This document shows, piece after piece, positions 27,063 through 37,401 of a DNA stretch of 64,000 bases. The DNA is taken from positions 1 to 64,000 of the forward strand of contig JBMHDV010000026.1 in assembly GCA_049889215.1 (NCBI GenBank), written 5' to 3'. Source of the DNA: UBA817 sp049889215 (GTDB lineage: Bacteria; Margulisbacteria; Marinamargulisbacteria; UBA817). Positions within the stretch are counted from its first letter, which is position 1, and each line of letters starts with the position of its first letter. The notes under the pieces were generated by a model, which worked only from the letters and a program-made list of their open reading frames with translations, was not told where the DNA came from and ran no database searches. The position numbers were made by a program, and so were the translations under genes.

Positions 27063-27570
27063 TGTTTTTTCCACCTGCCTTTTCTAGAAATACTTTTGTT
27101 TTTATATCATTAAAGTTTTTATCTTTTGATGATATGGATAAAAAGAAACCAGAACAAGTTGCTTTTTTAATAGATTCATTATTAAAAATAGGCTTATTCC
27201 ATGTTGGTAATTTATTCAAACCAAACATTCCAAAAACAGTAAAAAATGCTGTAAATAAAATGGTTAACTCAAATGTAACTGGAACAAAAGCTGGTAAAGC
27301 AATGAATGGCTTACCAGATAGTGCTATTTTATAGTCTATTCCATTTGTCCATACTTGAAGTGCAATTGCTGATACAAGACCGATTAAACAACCAGTTAAT
27401 GACAACCATGGAACAATACTTGGTTCAATACCCATCGCCTTATCTATACCGTGTACTGGAAATGGTGAATATGTATCAAATTTAATATATCCAGAATCTC
27501 TTACTTTTTTTGATAATTCAATTAATTCTTTTGGATTATCAACTTCACATAAATATCCGCACAATGCCAT
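27043..27570 (-). CDS. actD: alternative complex III subunit ActD
   Basis: A 175-residue DUF3341-type subunit with two central membrane helices. It has the conserved N-terminal DTYSPFPVHGIDKAMGI, and SLTGCLIGLVSAIALQVWTNGIDYKIALSGKPF in the membrane region. It overlaps actC as TAATG. Its function in ACIII is structural; no cofactor is expected. Confidence 0.93.
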   Translation of the reverse strand: MALCGYLCEVDNPKELIELSKKVRDSGYIKFDTYSPFPVHGIDKAMGIEPSIVPWLSLTGCLIGLVSAIALQVWTNGIDYKIALSGKPFIALPAFVPVTFELTILFTAFFTVFGMFGLNKLPTWNKPIFNNESIKKATCSGFFLSISSKDKNFNDIKTKVFLEKAGGKNIEKIND

Positions 27571-28952
27571 TATTTGCTCTCCTTATGATCATAATGATGT
27601 GGATCTGCAATATCCATAACCCCTTTTACCTCTGAAATTGAAATCATTGGTAAATATTTTAAGAACAATAAAAATAAGGTGAAAAATAACCCAAAACTAC
27701 CTACAAATGTTAAAACATCTACATATGTTGGAGTGTAGTAATCCCATGATGATGGCAAAAAGTCACGATGAAGAGATGTTACCGTAATAACAAATCGTTC
27801 AAACCACATTCCAATGTTTACAAAAATTGAAATAATAAACATTACAGGGATACTTGTTCGAAGTTTCTTTGACCAAAAGAATTGTGGTGATATTACATTA
27901 CAAGAAACCATAATCCAATATGCCCATGCGTATGGACCAAATGCTCTGTTAATAAACGCAAATGCTTCGTATTGATTTGCTGAGTACCAAGCCATAAAAA
28001 ATTCCATTGCGTACGCATATCCAACCATTGTTCCAGTTGCTAAAATAAATTTATTCATGTTTTCTAAATGTCGGATTGTAACTAAATCTTCTAAACCGAA
28101 TATCTTTCTAGCAATAATCAATAGAGTTAATACCATTGCAAAGCCTGAGAAAATTGCTCCAGCTACAAAGTATGGTGGGAAAATTGTTGTATGCCAACCT
28201 GGTAAATTAGATGTCGCAAAGTCAAAACTTACAATAGAGTGAACAGACAATACAAGAGGTGTTGCAATTGCCGCCAAAACTAAATAGGCTTTTTCATAAT
28301 TAATCCAATGTCTGTTTGATCCATTCCAACCGAGAGCAAAAATACCATATGCGATTTGTTTTGCTTTTGTCTTAGCTCGATCTCTGAATGTTGCTAGATC
28401 TGGAATTAATCCTACATACCAAAAGAGAAGGGAAACAGTAAAATAGGTACTTACAGCAAATACATCCCAAAGGAGAGCACTTTTAAAATTTGGCCACATT
28501 ACCATAGAATTTGGAATTGGGAATAAATAATATGCCACCCAAACTCTCCCTACGTGAATTCCTGGAAATATTCCAGCACATATTACAGCAAAAATCGTCA
28601 TTGCTTCAGCAAATCGATTAATAGATGTTCGCCATTTTTGTCTAAATAGAAAAAGAATTGCTGAAATTAATGTCCCCGCATGGCCGATACCAACCCAAAA
28701 TACAAAGTTTACAATTGCAAATCCCCAGCCAACTGGGTTATTTAATCCCCAAACACCAACCCCATCCCATACAAGGTATCCAATCATTGCAAATAATAAT
28801 GATGCTACTGACATTGATGCAAATAATCCAATAAACCACCATTTAGGAGCTTTAGATTCAGCTGGTTTTGCAATTACTTCTGTTACTTCTTGAAATGACT
28901 TGTTTCCAAGTACCTGAGGGACCCGTTTTATTTCTTCATTAGTGATATCCAT
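27570..28952 (-). CDS. actC: alternative complex III subunit ActC (NrfD family)
   Basis: A 460-residue polytopic membrane protein of the NrfD/PsrC family that carries the quinol site of ACIII. Typical segments are [44 protein letters not shown] and [22 protein letters not shown] (all class-specific). About ten helices. The start overlaps actB by 14 bp. Confidence 0.93.
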   Translation of the reverse strand: MDITNEEIKRVPQVLGNKSFQEVTEVIAKPAESKAPKWWFIGLFASMSVASLLFAMIGYLVWDGVGVWGLNNPVGWGFAIVNFVFWVGIGHAGTLISAILFLFRQKWRTSINRFAEAMTIFAVICAGIFPGIHVGRVWVAYYLFPIPNSMVMWPNFKSALLWDVFAVSTYFTVSLLFWYVGLIPDLATFRDRAKTKAKQIAYGIFALGWNGSNRHWINYEKAYLVLAAIATPLVLSVHSIVSFDFATSNLPGWHTTIFPPYFVAGAIFSGFAMVLTLLIIARKIFGLEDLVTIRHLENMNKFILATGTMVGYAYAMEFFMAWYSANQYEAFAFINRAFGPYAWAYWIMVSCNVISPQFFWSKKLRTSIPVMFIISIFVNIGMWFERFVITVTSLHRDFLPSSWDYYTPTYVDVLTFVGSFGLFFTLFLLFLKYLPMISISEVKGVMDIADPHHYDHKESK

Positions 28953-31848
28953 GAGAAGACTCCTTACTAACCCAAAGATTTCTTTTGATTTTTGCTAAAT
29001 AAATGGTTCTAGGTTTTGTATTTAATTCAGTTTGTAATAAATCATATCGACGCTTGCTTTCTCTTTTTTTACTTATAGATGAAGTTGAATTACTTATATC
29101 TCCAAAGTCGATTGCCATTGAAGGACAAGCTTGTTGACAAGCTGTTTTTAAATTTGAAATTATGCTTTCATCTTGATTATTTTTCGCATCTATTTTTGCA
29201 TTTGTTATACGTTGTAAACAATAAGTACATTTCTCCATAACACCACGCATTCTAATCGTAACTTCTGGATTAAATTGTAATTGTGTTTCTTTTGCAGGTT
29301 CTTTGAAATAATCAAATAAATGAATTCGATCTTTCTTTTTTGACTGAGGATTTTTTTGATGCCAATCAAAATAATTGAAACGCCTTACTTTATATGGACA
29401 GTTATTTGCACAATATCGTGTGCCAATGCATCGATTATAAGTCATTACATTTAACCCTTCATCATCATGAACAGTTGCATTTACTGGACATACTTGCTCA
29501 CAAGGTGCATTTTCACAATGTACACATGCAACGGGCATGTAATTTATTGTTGTTTCATTAGAGTCATTTTCAATATAATATCTATCAATTCTGATCCAAC
29601 TCATTTCACGACCTTTAATGACTTCTTCCTTACCAACAATTGGGATGTTATTTTCGGCTTGGCACGACACTGCACATGCATTACATCCAATACATGCATT
29701 TAGATCTATTGACATGCCCCATTGATATTTCCCAGTGTATTGCTGCTCTTTGAATAAACTATGAATATGATGTGAATCATGGTGTGGTTCATTGATTTCT
29801 TCTATAGTTTTTATCTGAAGAATTTTTTTGATACGATTTTTTATTCCACTTGCGGCTAACGTTTCTTCATCTAAGCCATGGTTCATCTGCGTGTCTGCTA
29901 ATGTTACTGTTTCTTTTGTCTTTCTTAAACTTACGATGTTATAGAATTCGTGATTTTTTAATTGATCCGAATTTATTCCATAGCCTGAAAAGGCCCCATC
30001 CATAATTGAACCATGCCCATAACTTAGTGTTATTGTATTTTCATTTTGTCCCGGCAGAATGATAACTGGTCCCGATATTGTTTGTTTACCTAGGTCCAGT
30101 TCAATAACATTTCCTGTTACTAAATTATTACTTTTTGCTAATTTCGAATTTATAATTAATGCATTTCCCCATGTTAATTTTGTTACTGGGTCTGGCGTCT
30201 CATTTAACCAAGCATTATTAGAATATCGACCATCATAAACTTGATATGATGGTACTATATTTAGGTTTAGTGTGTTTTTTCTTGTTTCTTGTTTTAATAA
30301 GAACTTTTTTAAATATAAGCGTTGCTTTTTATTTGAAACAGTGATGCCTTTTTCTTTTAAACGTTTAAACGAAATTTTTTGTTTCTTAAGAAACTCTGAT
30401 ATAAATTCGTATGAACTCGATTTTGTCTTGCTTAATAATAAAAGGAAATCTGTGGTTGATAGTGATGTTTGATTTATTGGTTCTATTAGTGGTTGTTGAA
30501 TAAGTAAATTTCCTTCTTTACTAAGTAAAACTCCCCAATCCTCTAAGAAATGTGTTTTTGGAATAACAATATCTGAAATTCTGGATAACTTATTTTTATA
30601 ATTAGTTAATTGAATAAGTTGAATACCGTTTATTTGTTCTTCGAAGTTATCAATAAATCGTGTTAGATCTATATCTATACTTATAATTTGTTTTATTGAT
30701 TTTGCTTCTAATTTTTTCTTGATGTCGTTTATAGAGTTACTGAAACCTCGTTTGGTTAAAAAGCTATCTGAGTATCTTTGATATGCTCGTAAAAAAATCG
30801 TTCGTCCAATATTATTTAAAATATTGTTAATTAATATAACCATTTCATGTGTAGCTTGTGAATGAGTTTCTCCAGCAGTAACTATCGATTTTCCCTGGTT
30901 CGAAACTAACTTTATAATAATTTTATTTAGTAAATCTGTATCTATCAAACTTTTATCATAAGTTAATGCTTTTACTCTCTCTAATTCTTCTTGATTCCCA
31001 ACTTTTTGAGCCACTTTTTTTGCAATATAAGCAATTGCATTTTCTTGTTCAATTATTGTTGAGTCAATTAAGCGATCTGATTTAGAATCCGTAACTGTTA
31101 AGCTGTTTGAAAATGATACTTTTTGGCAATGATCAGAGTTTTCAATAAATTCTTTTATTAAATTAGTTGATTGATTTTCTACACCTAAAAAGTCATGTGA
31201 GAATGATAAAATAAATTTGCATTTAGAAAATTGATAGTCAACATAGCCGTATGAACCAGTTGTTCGTTTGATTGCTGCTTCTTGTTTATCTTTATTAACT
31301 GGATCAATAAAATAAATAAATGTCTTACTTTTTTTAAGAGTTTGTAAAATTGACCGATTGATAATTGAATGTGTTTTAGGTAGTACAATAATTGTAGATT
31401 TATTTAAATTAACTGAAGATAATTGATTAATAAGTTGTTTATTTGTAATTGTTTGATTATTGCTTGATATTATTTTGAGTCGGTCTGGATCATAAAGTTG
31501 TTGAATTTCCGCTTGTAAAAATGCTGATGATGAGCCATTGGTTTCAGGACATATTGGATTTCCATCAATTTTAGTTGGCCGACCTTCATGTGATGCTACT
31601 AATAAACCTACAACTGAGTCCGAGATCTCTGTTGAAGTAGCATAGTAGTTTGGTACACCTGGAATCATATTGTCTGGCTCATTATTGTAAGCCCTAATTA
31701 CGCGTTTTGGTTTCCTAATATTTACACATCCTGATAGTGCCGCAATGGTCATACCTGAAGCAATGCTTTTAATTGCGGATCGTCTACTTTTAGGAGATGA
31801 AAACATTGTTGTTTTAAATTCGCTACTATTATTATCTATCGGTGACAT
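28939..31848 (-). CDS. actB: alternative complex III subunit ActB, molybdopterin-fold plus Fe-S protein
   Basis: A 969-residue periplasmic subunit. Residues about 1-41 form a twin-arginine leader (R22-R23 in SRRSAIKS) with a possible lipid Cys41 after LSG. The middle is a degenerate molybdopterin-oxidoreductase fold without expected cofactor binding. The last about 250 residues (from 712) are ferredoxin-like, with four cysteine clusters: [35 protein letters not shown] and CTYC...CQQAC. It moves electrons between the quinol site and the hemes. The middle domain is Ser/Thr/Lys-rich and quite diverged from textbook ActB. Tat export fits the tatA gene of this operon. Confidence 0.92.
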   Translation of the reverse strand: MSPIDNNSSEFKTTMFSSPKSRRSAIKSIASGMTIAALSGCVNIRKPKRVIRAYNNEPDNMIPGVPNYYATSTEISDSVVGLLVASHEGRPTKIDGNPICPETNGSSSAFLQAEIQQLYDPDRLKIISSNNQTITNKQLINQLSSVNLNKSTIIVLPKTHSIINRSILQTLKKSKTFIYFIDPVNKDKQEAAIKRTTGSYGYVDYQFSKCKFILSFSHDFLGVENQSTNLIKEFIENSDHCQKVSFSNSLTVTDSKSDRLIDSTIIEQENAIAYIAKKVAQKVGNQEELERVKALTYDKSLIDTDLLNKIIIKLVSNQGKSIVTAGETHSQATHEMVILINNILNNIGRTIFLRAYQRYSDSFLTKRGFSNSINDIKKKLEAKSIKQIISIDIDLTRFIDNFEEQINGIQLIQLTNYKNKLSRISDIVIPKTHFLEDWGVLLSKEGNLLIQQPLIEPINQTSLSTTDFLLLLSKTKSSSYEFISEFLKKQKISFKRLKEKGITVSNKKQRLYLKKFLLKQETRKNTLNLNIVPSYQVYDGRYSNNAWLNETPDPVTKLTWGNALIINSKLAKSNNLVTGNVIELDLGKQTISGPVIILPGQNENTITLSYGHGSIMDGAFSGYGINSDQLKNHEFYNIVSLRKTKETVTLADTQMNHGLDEETLAASGIKNRIKKILQIKTIEEINEPHHDSHHIHSLFKEQQYTGKYQWGMSIDLNACIGCNACAVSCQAENNIPIVGKEEVIKGREMSWIRIDRYYIENDSNETTINYMPVACVHCENAPCEQVCPVNATVHDDEGLNVMTYNRCIGTRYCANNCPYKVRRFNYFDWHQKNPQSKKKDRIHLFDYFKEPAKETQLQFNPEVTIRMRGVMEKCTYCLQRITNAKIDAKNNQDESIISNLKTACQQACPSMAIDFGDISNSTSSISKKRESKRRYDLLQTELNTKPRTIYLAKIKRNLWVSKESSHGYH

Positions 31849-32486
31849 ACGCTACACGCCTCTCCTGGATTAACATCATATTTTTCTTTCAGTTCTAAAC
31901 CTAATTTTAACTGGTCTTTTGGCCGCCAATCTAGGTTTGTGACATTTTCCTTAGGCCATAAATACTTTTCTGGCTCTCGATGACATTCCAGACACCATCC
32001 CATACTTAGTGGCTCTGCTTGATATACTTTTTCCATTTTATTGATCTGACCGTGACATTGAACACATGATACCCCAACATTGACATGTGCGGAGTGATTG
32101 AAATAAACATAATCCGGAAGCATATGAACTTTAATCCATTCAATGGGCTTACCTGTTTCATAATGCTTTGTTAGTTTTTTAATGTGTTTAGAATCAGTTT
32201 TAACTTGTTTATGACAATTCATGCATGTCTCGGTTGCTGGAATATTTGAATGGCCAGCTTTCTCTACATTTGAGTGGCAATATCTACAATCTAAACCAAT
32301 TTCATCAACGTGTTTTGCGTGTGAAAATGGAATTGGTTGTGTTGGTTGGTATCCTACATTCAAGTGCTTTGGAGAAAACCAAAACCAAAACAAGTGGACA
32401 ACCGTCCCCAGAATAGCAACTAATAAAATTAGAACTACTACTGGGAGGAAGTTTAACCATTTAGGAAAAAGTTGTTTGGAACTCAT
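31836..32486 (-). CDS. actA: alternative complex III subunit ActA, pentaheme cytochrome c
   Basis: A 216-residue protein with one N-terminal membrane anchor (about 13-38) and five CxxCH heme motifs, at 67-71, 88-92, 141-145, 165-169 and 211-215. Additional histidines can serve as distal ligands. It is the periplasmic electron-output subunit of ACIII. It starts 1 bp after the hppA stop, which puts hppA and the act genes on one transcript, and overlaps actB by 13 bp. Confidence 0.95.
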   Translation of the reverse strand: MSSKQLFPKWLNFLPVVVLILLVAILGTVVHLFWFWFSPKHLNVGYQPTQPIPFSHAKHVDEIGLDCRYCHSNVEKAGHSNIPATETCMNCHKQVKTDSKHIKKLTKHYETGKPIEWIKVHMLPDYVYFNHSAHVNVGVSCVQCHGQINKMEKVYQAEPLSMGWCLECHREPEKYLWPKENVTNLDWRPKDQLKLGLELKEKYDVNPGEACSVCHR

Positions 32487-32487
32487 C

Positions 32488-34806
32488 TTAGAATAATACT
32501 ACTCCAAATTTTAAAATAAGCCCAACAAAAACAACAGAAACAATCGTCATTAGCTTTAATAATATATTTAATGATGGACCAGCTGTGTCTTTAAATGGAT
32601 CGCCAACTGTGTCACCAATGACAGCTGCTTTGTGTGCATCTGTACCTTTACCACCAAAGGCACCTTTTTCGATGTATTTTTTAGCATTGTCCCAAGCGCC
32701 ACCCGAGTTGTTAAGCATTATTGCTAATGAAAACCCAGTAGCAACTCCACCAATTAATAATCCGAGTACTCCAGGAATACTTAAGATTAAACCAGTACCT
32801 ATTGGAACGAGAATAGCTAATAAAGATGGCAGAACCATTTCTCTTTGAGCTCCAATGGTTGCTATTTCAACACACTTTGCATATTCAGGTGTACCTTTTC
32901 CTTCTAAAATTCCTGGTATTTCTTTAAATTGCCGACGAACTTCCTCAACCATTTCACCCGCTGCTCTTCCAACCGCAAGAATCGTAAATGCACAGAAAAC
33001 GAACGCTGTCATACCACCTAGAAATAATCCAATGAGGAATTTAGGGTTGATTGCATTGATCTGGAATATCTCAATTAATTGTGTAATGTTCAAAGTGCTT
33101 ATCTGATAAACAGATGAGGTCAACTCTTCTTTTACGGTATCATTTGTGAATCCAATCTTCCCAATAAAGTGAGTTCCTTCTCCAGCAATACGAGATAGCC
33201 ATATTTTAATTGAATCTATGTATGCTGCAATTAATGCCAGTGCAGTTAGAGCCGCAGATCCAATTGCAAATCCTTTTCCTGTTGCTGCTGTTGTATTTCC
33301 CAATGAATCGAGCGCATCTGTTCTTTCACGAACGATTGGGTCGAGTCCAGCCATTTCAGCATTACCACCTGCATTATCTGCGATTGGACCAAAAGCATCA
33401 GTTGCTAATGTAATTCCTAATGTTGAAAGCATTCCAATAGCTGCAAAAGCAATTCCGTAAATTCCCTTTATTGTTGACTCAACACCGCCGGAGAAAATAA
33501 AAGCTGCAATAATTCCGATTGAAATGATAATAACAGTTACACCTGTCGACAACATACCAACCGAAATTCCTTGAATAATTGCGGTTGCTCCTCCCATTAC
33601 TGAATTTTCAGCAATAGATTTTGTTGGCTTGTAATGATCTGATGTGTAATACTCTGTTACTTGTCCAATTAAAACTCCTGAAATTAAGCCAGCCGTAACT
33701 GATCCAAAAATTCCCCAAGTAATAAACCCTTGTGAAGCAAGAATCGCAATAAAAGCAAGTGTTAATCCTGCTGCAATATTTGTCCCTTTGTGTAGAGATG
33801 ACAATAACTTCTTTTGATCTGCATTCTCTTCAGTTTTTACAGTAAAAATCCCAATTATCGAAAATAAAATTCCACCCCCAGCTACAATCATAGGTGCTAA
33901 AATTGGACGAATGTCAAACATTCCATTACCTAAGTTTGCAACCATTAATGTCGCACCGAGGGATGCGCATGCCAAAATAGAACCACAGTATGATTCATAT
34001 AAATCTGCACCCATTCCAGCTACGTCACCTACGTTATCACCTACGTTATCAGCAATTGTTGCGGGGTTTCTTGGGTCGTCTTCAGGTATTCCTGCTTCTA
34101 CTTTTCCAACTAAGTCTGCGCCAACGTCTGCAGCTTTTGTAAAAATTCCACCACCAACTCGAGAAAATAGAGCCATAATTGATGCGCCCATACCATAAGG
34201 TAATAAAGATGTAGTTAATTCAACAAATTTAAAAGACTGGAATTCTGCAGTATTGATATACTTTGCATTCCAAACGGTTTCACCAATGGATGTTAAAAAC
34301 CCAGAGTTAATATTTAAAATATTGTTTTCAAAAAAGAAATTTAACAACAAGAACCACACAGAGATATCTAACAATCCAAAACCAACTACAACAAGTCCCA
34401 TAATAGCGCCTGCTCTAAATGAAACTTTTAAACCTTTATTTAATGATGTTCGGCATGCATTAGCTGTTCTTGCACTAGCATTGGTTGCAGTTTTCATGCC
34501 CAAGTATCCACAGACTCCTGACCATAAACCACCACTTATAAAAATAAAAGGTACAAAGATATTTTGAATACCTAAAAATACCATTATCAACAACAGTGAA
34601 AAAATAATCGCAAATACATAGGTAATAATTTTATATTGGCGGGATAAATATGCCATGGCTCCTTCTTTTACATAGCCCGCAATTTCTTTCATGCGATCTG
34701 TGCCTTCATCCTCATTGGATACAGCAACGTAAAATAAGCGTGCAGTTATCAAAGCAACAATTGCAGCAATTGGAGCAAGATACCAGATTATTGGTAATAA
34801 ATTCAT
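32488..34806 (-). CDS. hppA: membrane-bound ion-pumping pyrophosphatase
   Basis: A 772-residue, about 16-helix enzyme that couples PPi hydrolysis to H+ and/or Na+ export. The catalytic block at 224-261 includes KAADVGADLVGKVEAGIPED and DNVGDNVGD; a matching block near the C terminus has GDTVGDPFKDTAGPSLNILL. GNTTAATGKGFAIGSA carries the alanine that marks K+-dependent members (Lys in K+-independent ones). The pumped ion cannot be decided from sequence alone. AAAGGA lies about 8 nt before the ATG. It heads the respiratory operon, linking PPi recycling to the respiratory chain. Confidence 0.95.
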   Translation of the reverse strand: MNLLPIIWYLAPIAAIVALITARLFYVAVSNEDEGTDRMKEIAGYVKEGAMAYLSRQYKIITYVFAIIFSLLLIMVFLGIQNIFVPFIFISGGLWSGVCGYLGMKTATNASARTANACRTSLNKGLKVSFRAGAIMGLVVVGFGLLDISVWFLLLNFFFENNILNINSGFLTSIGETVWNAKYINTAEFQSFKFVELTTSLLPYGMGASIMALFSRVGGGIFTKAADVGADLVGKVEAGIPEDDPRNPATIADNVGDNVGDVAGMGADLYESYCGSILACASLGATLMVANLGNGMFDIRPILAPMIVAGGGILFSIIGIFTVKTEENADQKKLLSSLHKGTNIAAGLTLAFIAILASQGFITWGIFGSVTAGLISGVLIGQVTEYYTSDHYKPTKSIAENSVMGGATAIIQGISVGMLSTGVTVIIISIGIIAAFIFSGGVESTIKGIYGIAFAAIGMLSTLGITLATDAFGPIADNAGGNAEMAGLDPIVRERTDALDSLGNTTAATGKGFAIGSAALTALALIAAYIDSIKIWLSRIAGEGTHFIGKIGFTNDTVKEELTSSVYQISTLNITQLIEIFQINAINPKFLIGLFLGGMTAFVFCAFTILAVGRAAGEMVEEVRRQFKEIPGILEGKGTPEYAKCVEIATIGAQREMVLPSLLAILVPIGTGLILSIPGVLGLLIGGVATGFSLAIMLNNSGGAWDNAKKYIEKGAFGGKGTDAHKAAVIGDTVGDPFKDTAGPSLNILLKLMTIVSVVFVGLILKFGVVLF

Positions 34807-34843
34807 GTGAAAATCCTTTCAAATCTATTGATTAATGAAAAGT

Positions 34844-34873
34844 ATTATCACTAATACTGTAAAAAAATGTCAA
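34844..34873 (-). promoter_or_regulatory. strong promoter for the hppA-act-cox operon
   Basis: On the minus strand a consensus TTGACA (34873-34868), an 18-base spacer and GATAAT (34849-34844) sit upstream of hppA. The leader would be about 30 nt and include AAAGGA. This is the best -35 match I saw in the window, fitting a major energy operon. Confidence 0.65.
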
Positions 34874-34883
34874 TGGCTATTAA

Positions 34884-34889
34884 GATAAT
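34884..34889 (+). promoter_or_regulatory. -10 box for ctaB, divergent from the hppA promoter
   Basis: GATAAT ends 5 nt before the ctaB ATG, and no Shine-Dalgarno is present, so a leaderless message is likely. A -35 box is not evident; the divergent hppA -35 lies 11 bp away, so the two promoters may compete. Confidence 0.45.
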
Positions 34890-34894
34890 AACTA

Positions 34895-35764
34895 ATGAAT
34901 TCACAAATTATACAACGTTTCAAAGACTATTTTATTATTACTAAGCCGGGCATTTCTCGTGCTCAAATATTAACAGTTTCAATTGGATATCTGTTAGCAA
35001 AGCAAACATTCTTAATTAATTTAGATTATTTGTTTTTAGTTTTGGGAACTTATTTTTTATCTTCATCTGCATGTGCTGCAAATTCCTTAATTGAAAAAAA
35101 TAGTGATAAATTAATGGTTCGAACAAGTGGTCGGCCTCTTCCAAAAAAAGTAGTTTCTTCAGTTGAAGCAATTTTCTTGATTTTACTTACATTTATTTTG
35201 GGTGTTTATTTTATGAGTCGATTTAATTTGATGACTTTGATTGTCGCTCTGTCAACAGTAATAATTTACGTTGGACTTTATACGCCTATGAAAAAAGTGA
35301 GTTGGTTAAATACACCTGTTGGCGCTATTCCTGGTGCTCTTCCACTATTGGGGGGGTGGTTTGCAACATCTGCACCACTTCACCTTGCGGTCGTTGCATT
35401 GTTTTTTACCTTATTTTGTTGGCAAATACCGCACTTCTATGCATTATCAATGATGTATTATGATGATTATAAAACTGCCGGTTTTAAGATGCTTCCACTA
35501 GAAAAAAATGGTGTCCCTGCAACAAAACGTCAAATCATTTTATTTAGTGTCTTAATGATAAGTTCATCATTATATCCATTTTTTATAAATTTTTTAGGTG
35601 TTTATTATTTTATAGGAATTGTCATCTTGTCATTTGTTTTTATGGTATATGTAGTAAAAGCAATAAGTAACTTAAATGAAAACGCAAGGAAATTGTTTTT
35701 TCTATCGATAATATATTTGCCCATTTGGTTTGGGTTGATTGTATTGGATATTTATTTAAATTAG
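34895..35764 (+). CDS. ctaB: heme O synthase (protoheme IX farnesyltransferase)
   Basis: A 289-residue UbiA-superfamily membrane prenyltransferase that makes heme O for the A-type oxidase encoded divergently. The first Asp-rich prenyl-PP site is NSLIEKNSDKLMVRTSGRPL, the second region is YYDDYKTAGFKMLP. CWQIPHFYALSMMY and YTPMKKVSWLNTPVGAIPGA are CtaB-specific. The TAG stop overlaps the AGGAG ribosome site of the next gene, so the flagellar operon downstream is transcriptionally and translationally joined to it. Confidence 0.93.
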   Translation: MNSQIIQRFKDYFIITKPGISRAQILTVSIGYLLAKQTFLINLDYLFLVLGTYFLSSSACAANSLIEKNSDKLMVRTSGRPLPKKVVSSVEAIFLILLTFILGVYFMSRFNLMTLIVALSTVIIYVGLYTPMKKVSWLNTPVGAIPGALPLLGGWFATSAPLHLAVVALFFTLFCWQIPHFYALSMMYYDDYKTAGFKMLPLEKNGVPATKRQIILFSVLMISSSLYPFFINFLGVYYFIGIVILSFVFMVYVVKAISNLNENARKLFFLSIIYLPIWFGLIVLDIYLN

Positions 35765-35773
35765 GAGTTTTAT

Positions 35774-37012
35774 TTGGGGTTAGGAGTAAATTCAGGGGGG
35801 CTATCAAAAGGGGGGCCAATTTGGCCAGGCGCAAAGCCAGGGCAGGCCAAACAGCTAGACCCTGCAAAAGAAGCGTTTGAAATTCATAAGGAAGTTTCTG
35901 CTCCTGATGTTAAATCCACAGGTAAGGCAGGATTGGAATCTCAAGTTTCTAAAACTGCACCAGTTCAGCAACAAACTCCGGTACAAATTAGTAAAAGTAT
36001 GTCTCCAAAGGATATTTTGCAACAGTTAGCAAAAATAAATATTCCAATAAATGATAGTAACAAGGAAATTGCACTGTTGATGGCAACTCACGGTGTTGAA
36101 ATCTCTGAAGATAGTTTTGGGCTTGTTAATAAATTACTCAAAGGTAAAAAATCAGCAAGTGCAAAGGAAAGTGCAGTTCTTCTTGTTTCTAAAGGGTTAG
36201 GAAATGCTGTAGATGATGTTTCAATTTTAGATGGGTTACTTTCAAAAAATGCAACAATTAACCAAGCCTTGAAGGATTTGGAGGGAATGCAGCAAAAGAT
36301 GGGAAAAATGTTGCAAAATATGACAAAGAATTTTCCTGCCTTAAGTGGGTTTCTATCAACGTTTGATGACTTTAATGATGAGTTAAAAAAAATGCGGAAA
36401 TTAGACCCAAGTAACCGCTGGCTATCAGAACCAATGGATATCATGGATGATTTGAGTGCAATGAAAGGTTTTCTTCAAGGTCTAGCGAATAAGGGGTTGT
36501 TAAAAGGGCGGACTATGAAAAACTACTTAAATGCTCTAGCTAAACTTAATGAAAATTTTTTAGCTCAAATGATCGCTAGCCAAAATTCCATAAAGCAGCC
36601 AATAGGTTTGCTAGAATCATTTCATTATACGCAAGTTCCAAATCCACTAGCTGCCCAGGCAGCTATCGAGATTTTATTAAGAAAACATGTGAATCAGAAT
36701 GCAAAGAAATCCAAAAAGGATGCCGACAAAGAACAGGAAAAAATAATTATTTCTTTGGATACGGAATCGATGGGAAAGATAACAATTATTGTTGTTGTTA
36801 TGGGATTCAAGGTATGGTGTAATGTCCATTCCGATAAAGAAGATGCTATTACTCATATCAATTCTTTTAGAAAAGAGTTCGCAGATAATTTACAGCAGAT
36901 GGAGTTCAAGCTAGAAGAATTTAAAACATCGCGTAAGCTAATTAATATTCATAAGTTTATTGCCCCAACTCAAGATTTGTCTGAGGTTAAACGGATTGAA
37001 ACAGAAATATGA
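35774..37012 (+). CDS. FliK-like protein (flagellar hook-length control homologue), first gene of the basal-body module
   Basis: A 412-residue soluble protein. The first about 75 residues are disordered (Gly, Pro, Lys, Gln-rich), residues about 80-270 are helical (SPKDILQQLAKINIPINDSN onward), and the C-terminal about 110 residues resemble the FliK hook domain: ISLDTESMGKITIIVVVMGF then a beta-rich and helical end. A FliK assignment is supported by the flhB-like gene that follows, a common pairing. It starts with TTG at 35774, chosen because AGGAG (35763-35767) is 6 nt upstream. No hook gene (flgE) is nearby, so its ruler role is unproven. Confidence 0.65.
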   Translation: MGLGVNSGGLSKGGPIWPGAKPGQAKQLDPAKEAFEIHKEVSAPDVKSTGKAGLESQVSKTAPVQQQTPVQISKSMSPKDILQQLAKINIPINDSNKEIALLMATHGVEISEDSFGLVNKLLKGKKSASAKESAVLLVSKGLGNAVDDVSILDGLLSKNATINQALKDLEGMQQKMGKMLQNMTKNFPALSGFLSTFDDFNDELKKMRKLDPSNRWLSEPMDIMDDLSAMKGFLQGLANKGLLKGRTMKNYLNALAKLNENFLAQMIASQNSIKQPIGLLESFHYTQVPNPLAAQAAIEILLRKHVNQNAKKSKKDADKEQEKIIISLDTESMGKITIIVVVMGFKVWCNVHSDKEDAITHINSFRKEFADNLQQMEFKLEEFKTSRKLINIHKFIAPTQDLSEVKRIETEI

Positions 37013-37401
37013 AGAATAGAAAAGATGAAATAGTAAAAAAGAGAAAAGAGCTTGAGAAGAAAATTAAGCGGAAAATGGAGGACCTGTCTAATCAGGATAA
37101 GGAGAACTTACAAGCAATCGCGATTAAATATGACAAAGAAAGTAAGCGAGCGCCTATGGTTGTTGCATCTGGTAGAGGTAAAATAGCAAAGCAGATTTTA
37201 GAACTTGCTGAAGAGAACGATATTCCTATGGTTGAGGATGATAAGTTGTCAAAATTGTTGTCATCACTTAAAATTAAAACTGAGATACCTCCAAAATTAT
37301 TTAAGATTATCGCAGAAATATTAGCGTTTGTTTTTTATTTAGAGAAAATGGCAACGAAAAGAAAATCCATTCGTTCTCGTTTTAAGGGTGTTAAAAAATG
37401 A
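37009..37401 (+). CDS. stand-alone FlhB C-terminal-like protein (FlhX/YlqH type)
   Basis: A 130-residue protein: a charged helix (1-35), then the FlhB cytosolic-domain core IAIKYDKESKRAPMVVASGRG and a C-terminal EIPPKLFKIIAEILAFVFYL. It lacks the membrane part of FlhB and the NPTH autocleavage loop. Such proteins usually partner a FliK-like gene and can stand in for the FlhB C-terminal fragment in export switching. It overlaps both neighbours by 4 bp. Confidence 0.8.
   Translation: MKNRKDEIVKKRKELEKKIKRKMEDLSNQDKENLQAIAIKYDKESKRAPMVVASGRGKIAKQILELAEENDIPMVEDDKLSKLLSSLKIKTEIPPKLFKIIAEILAFVFYLEKMATKRKSIRSRFKGVKK

Noticed and set aside
32585..34567. Several long plus-strand frames opposite hppA
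   Set aside because: They mirror the codon structure of the strongly conserved hppA gene, have no ribosome sites or recognisable domains.
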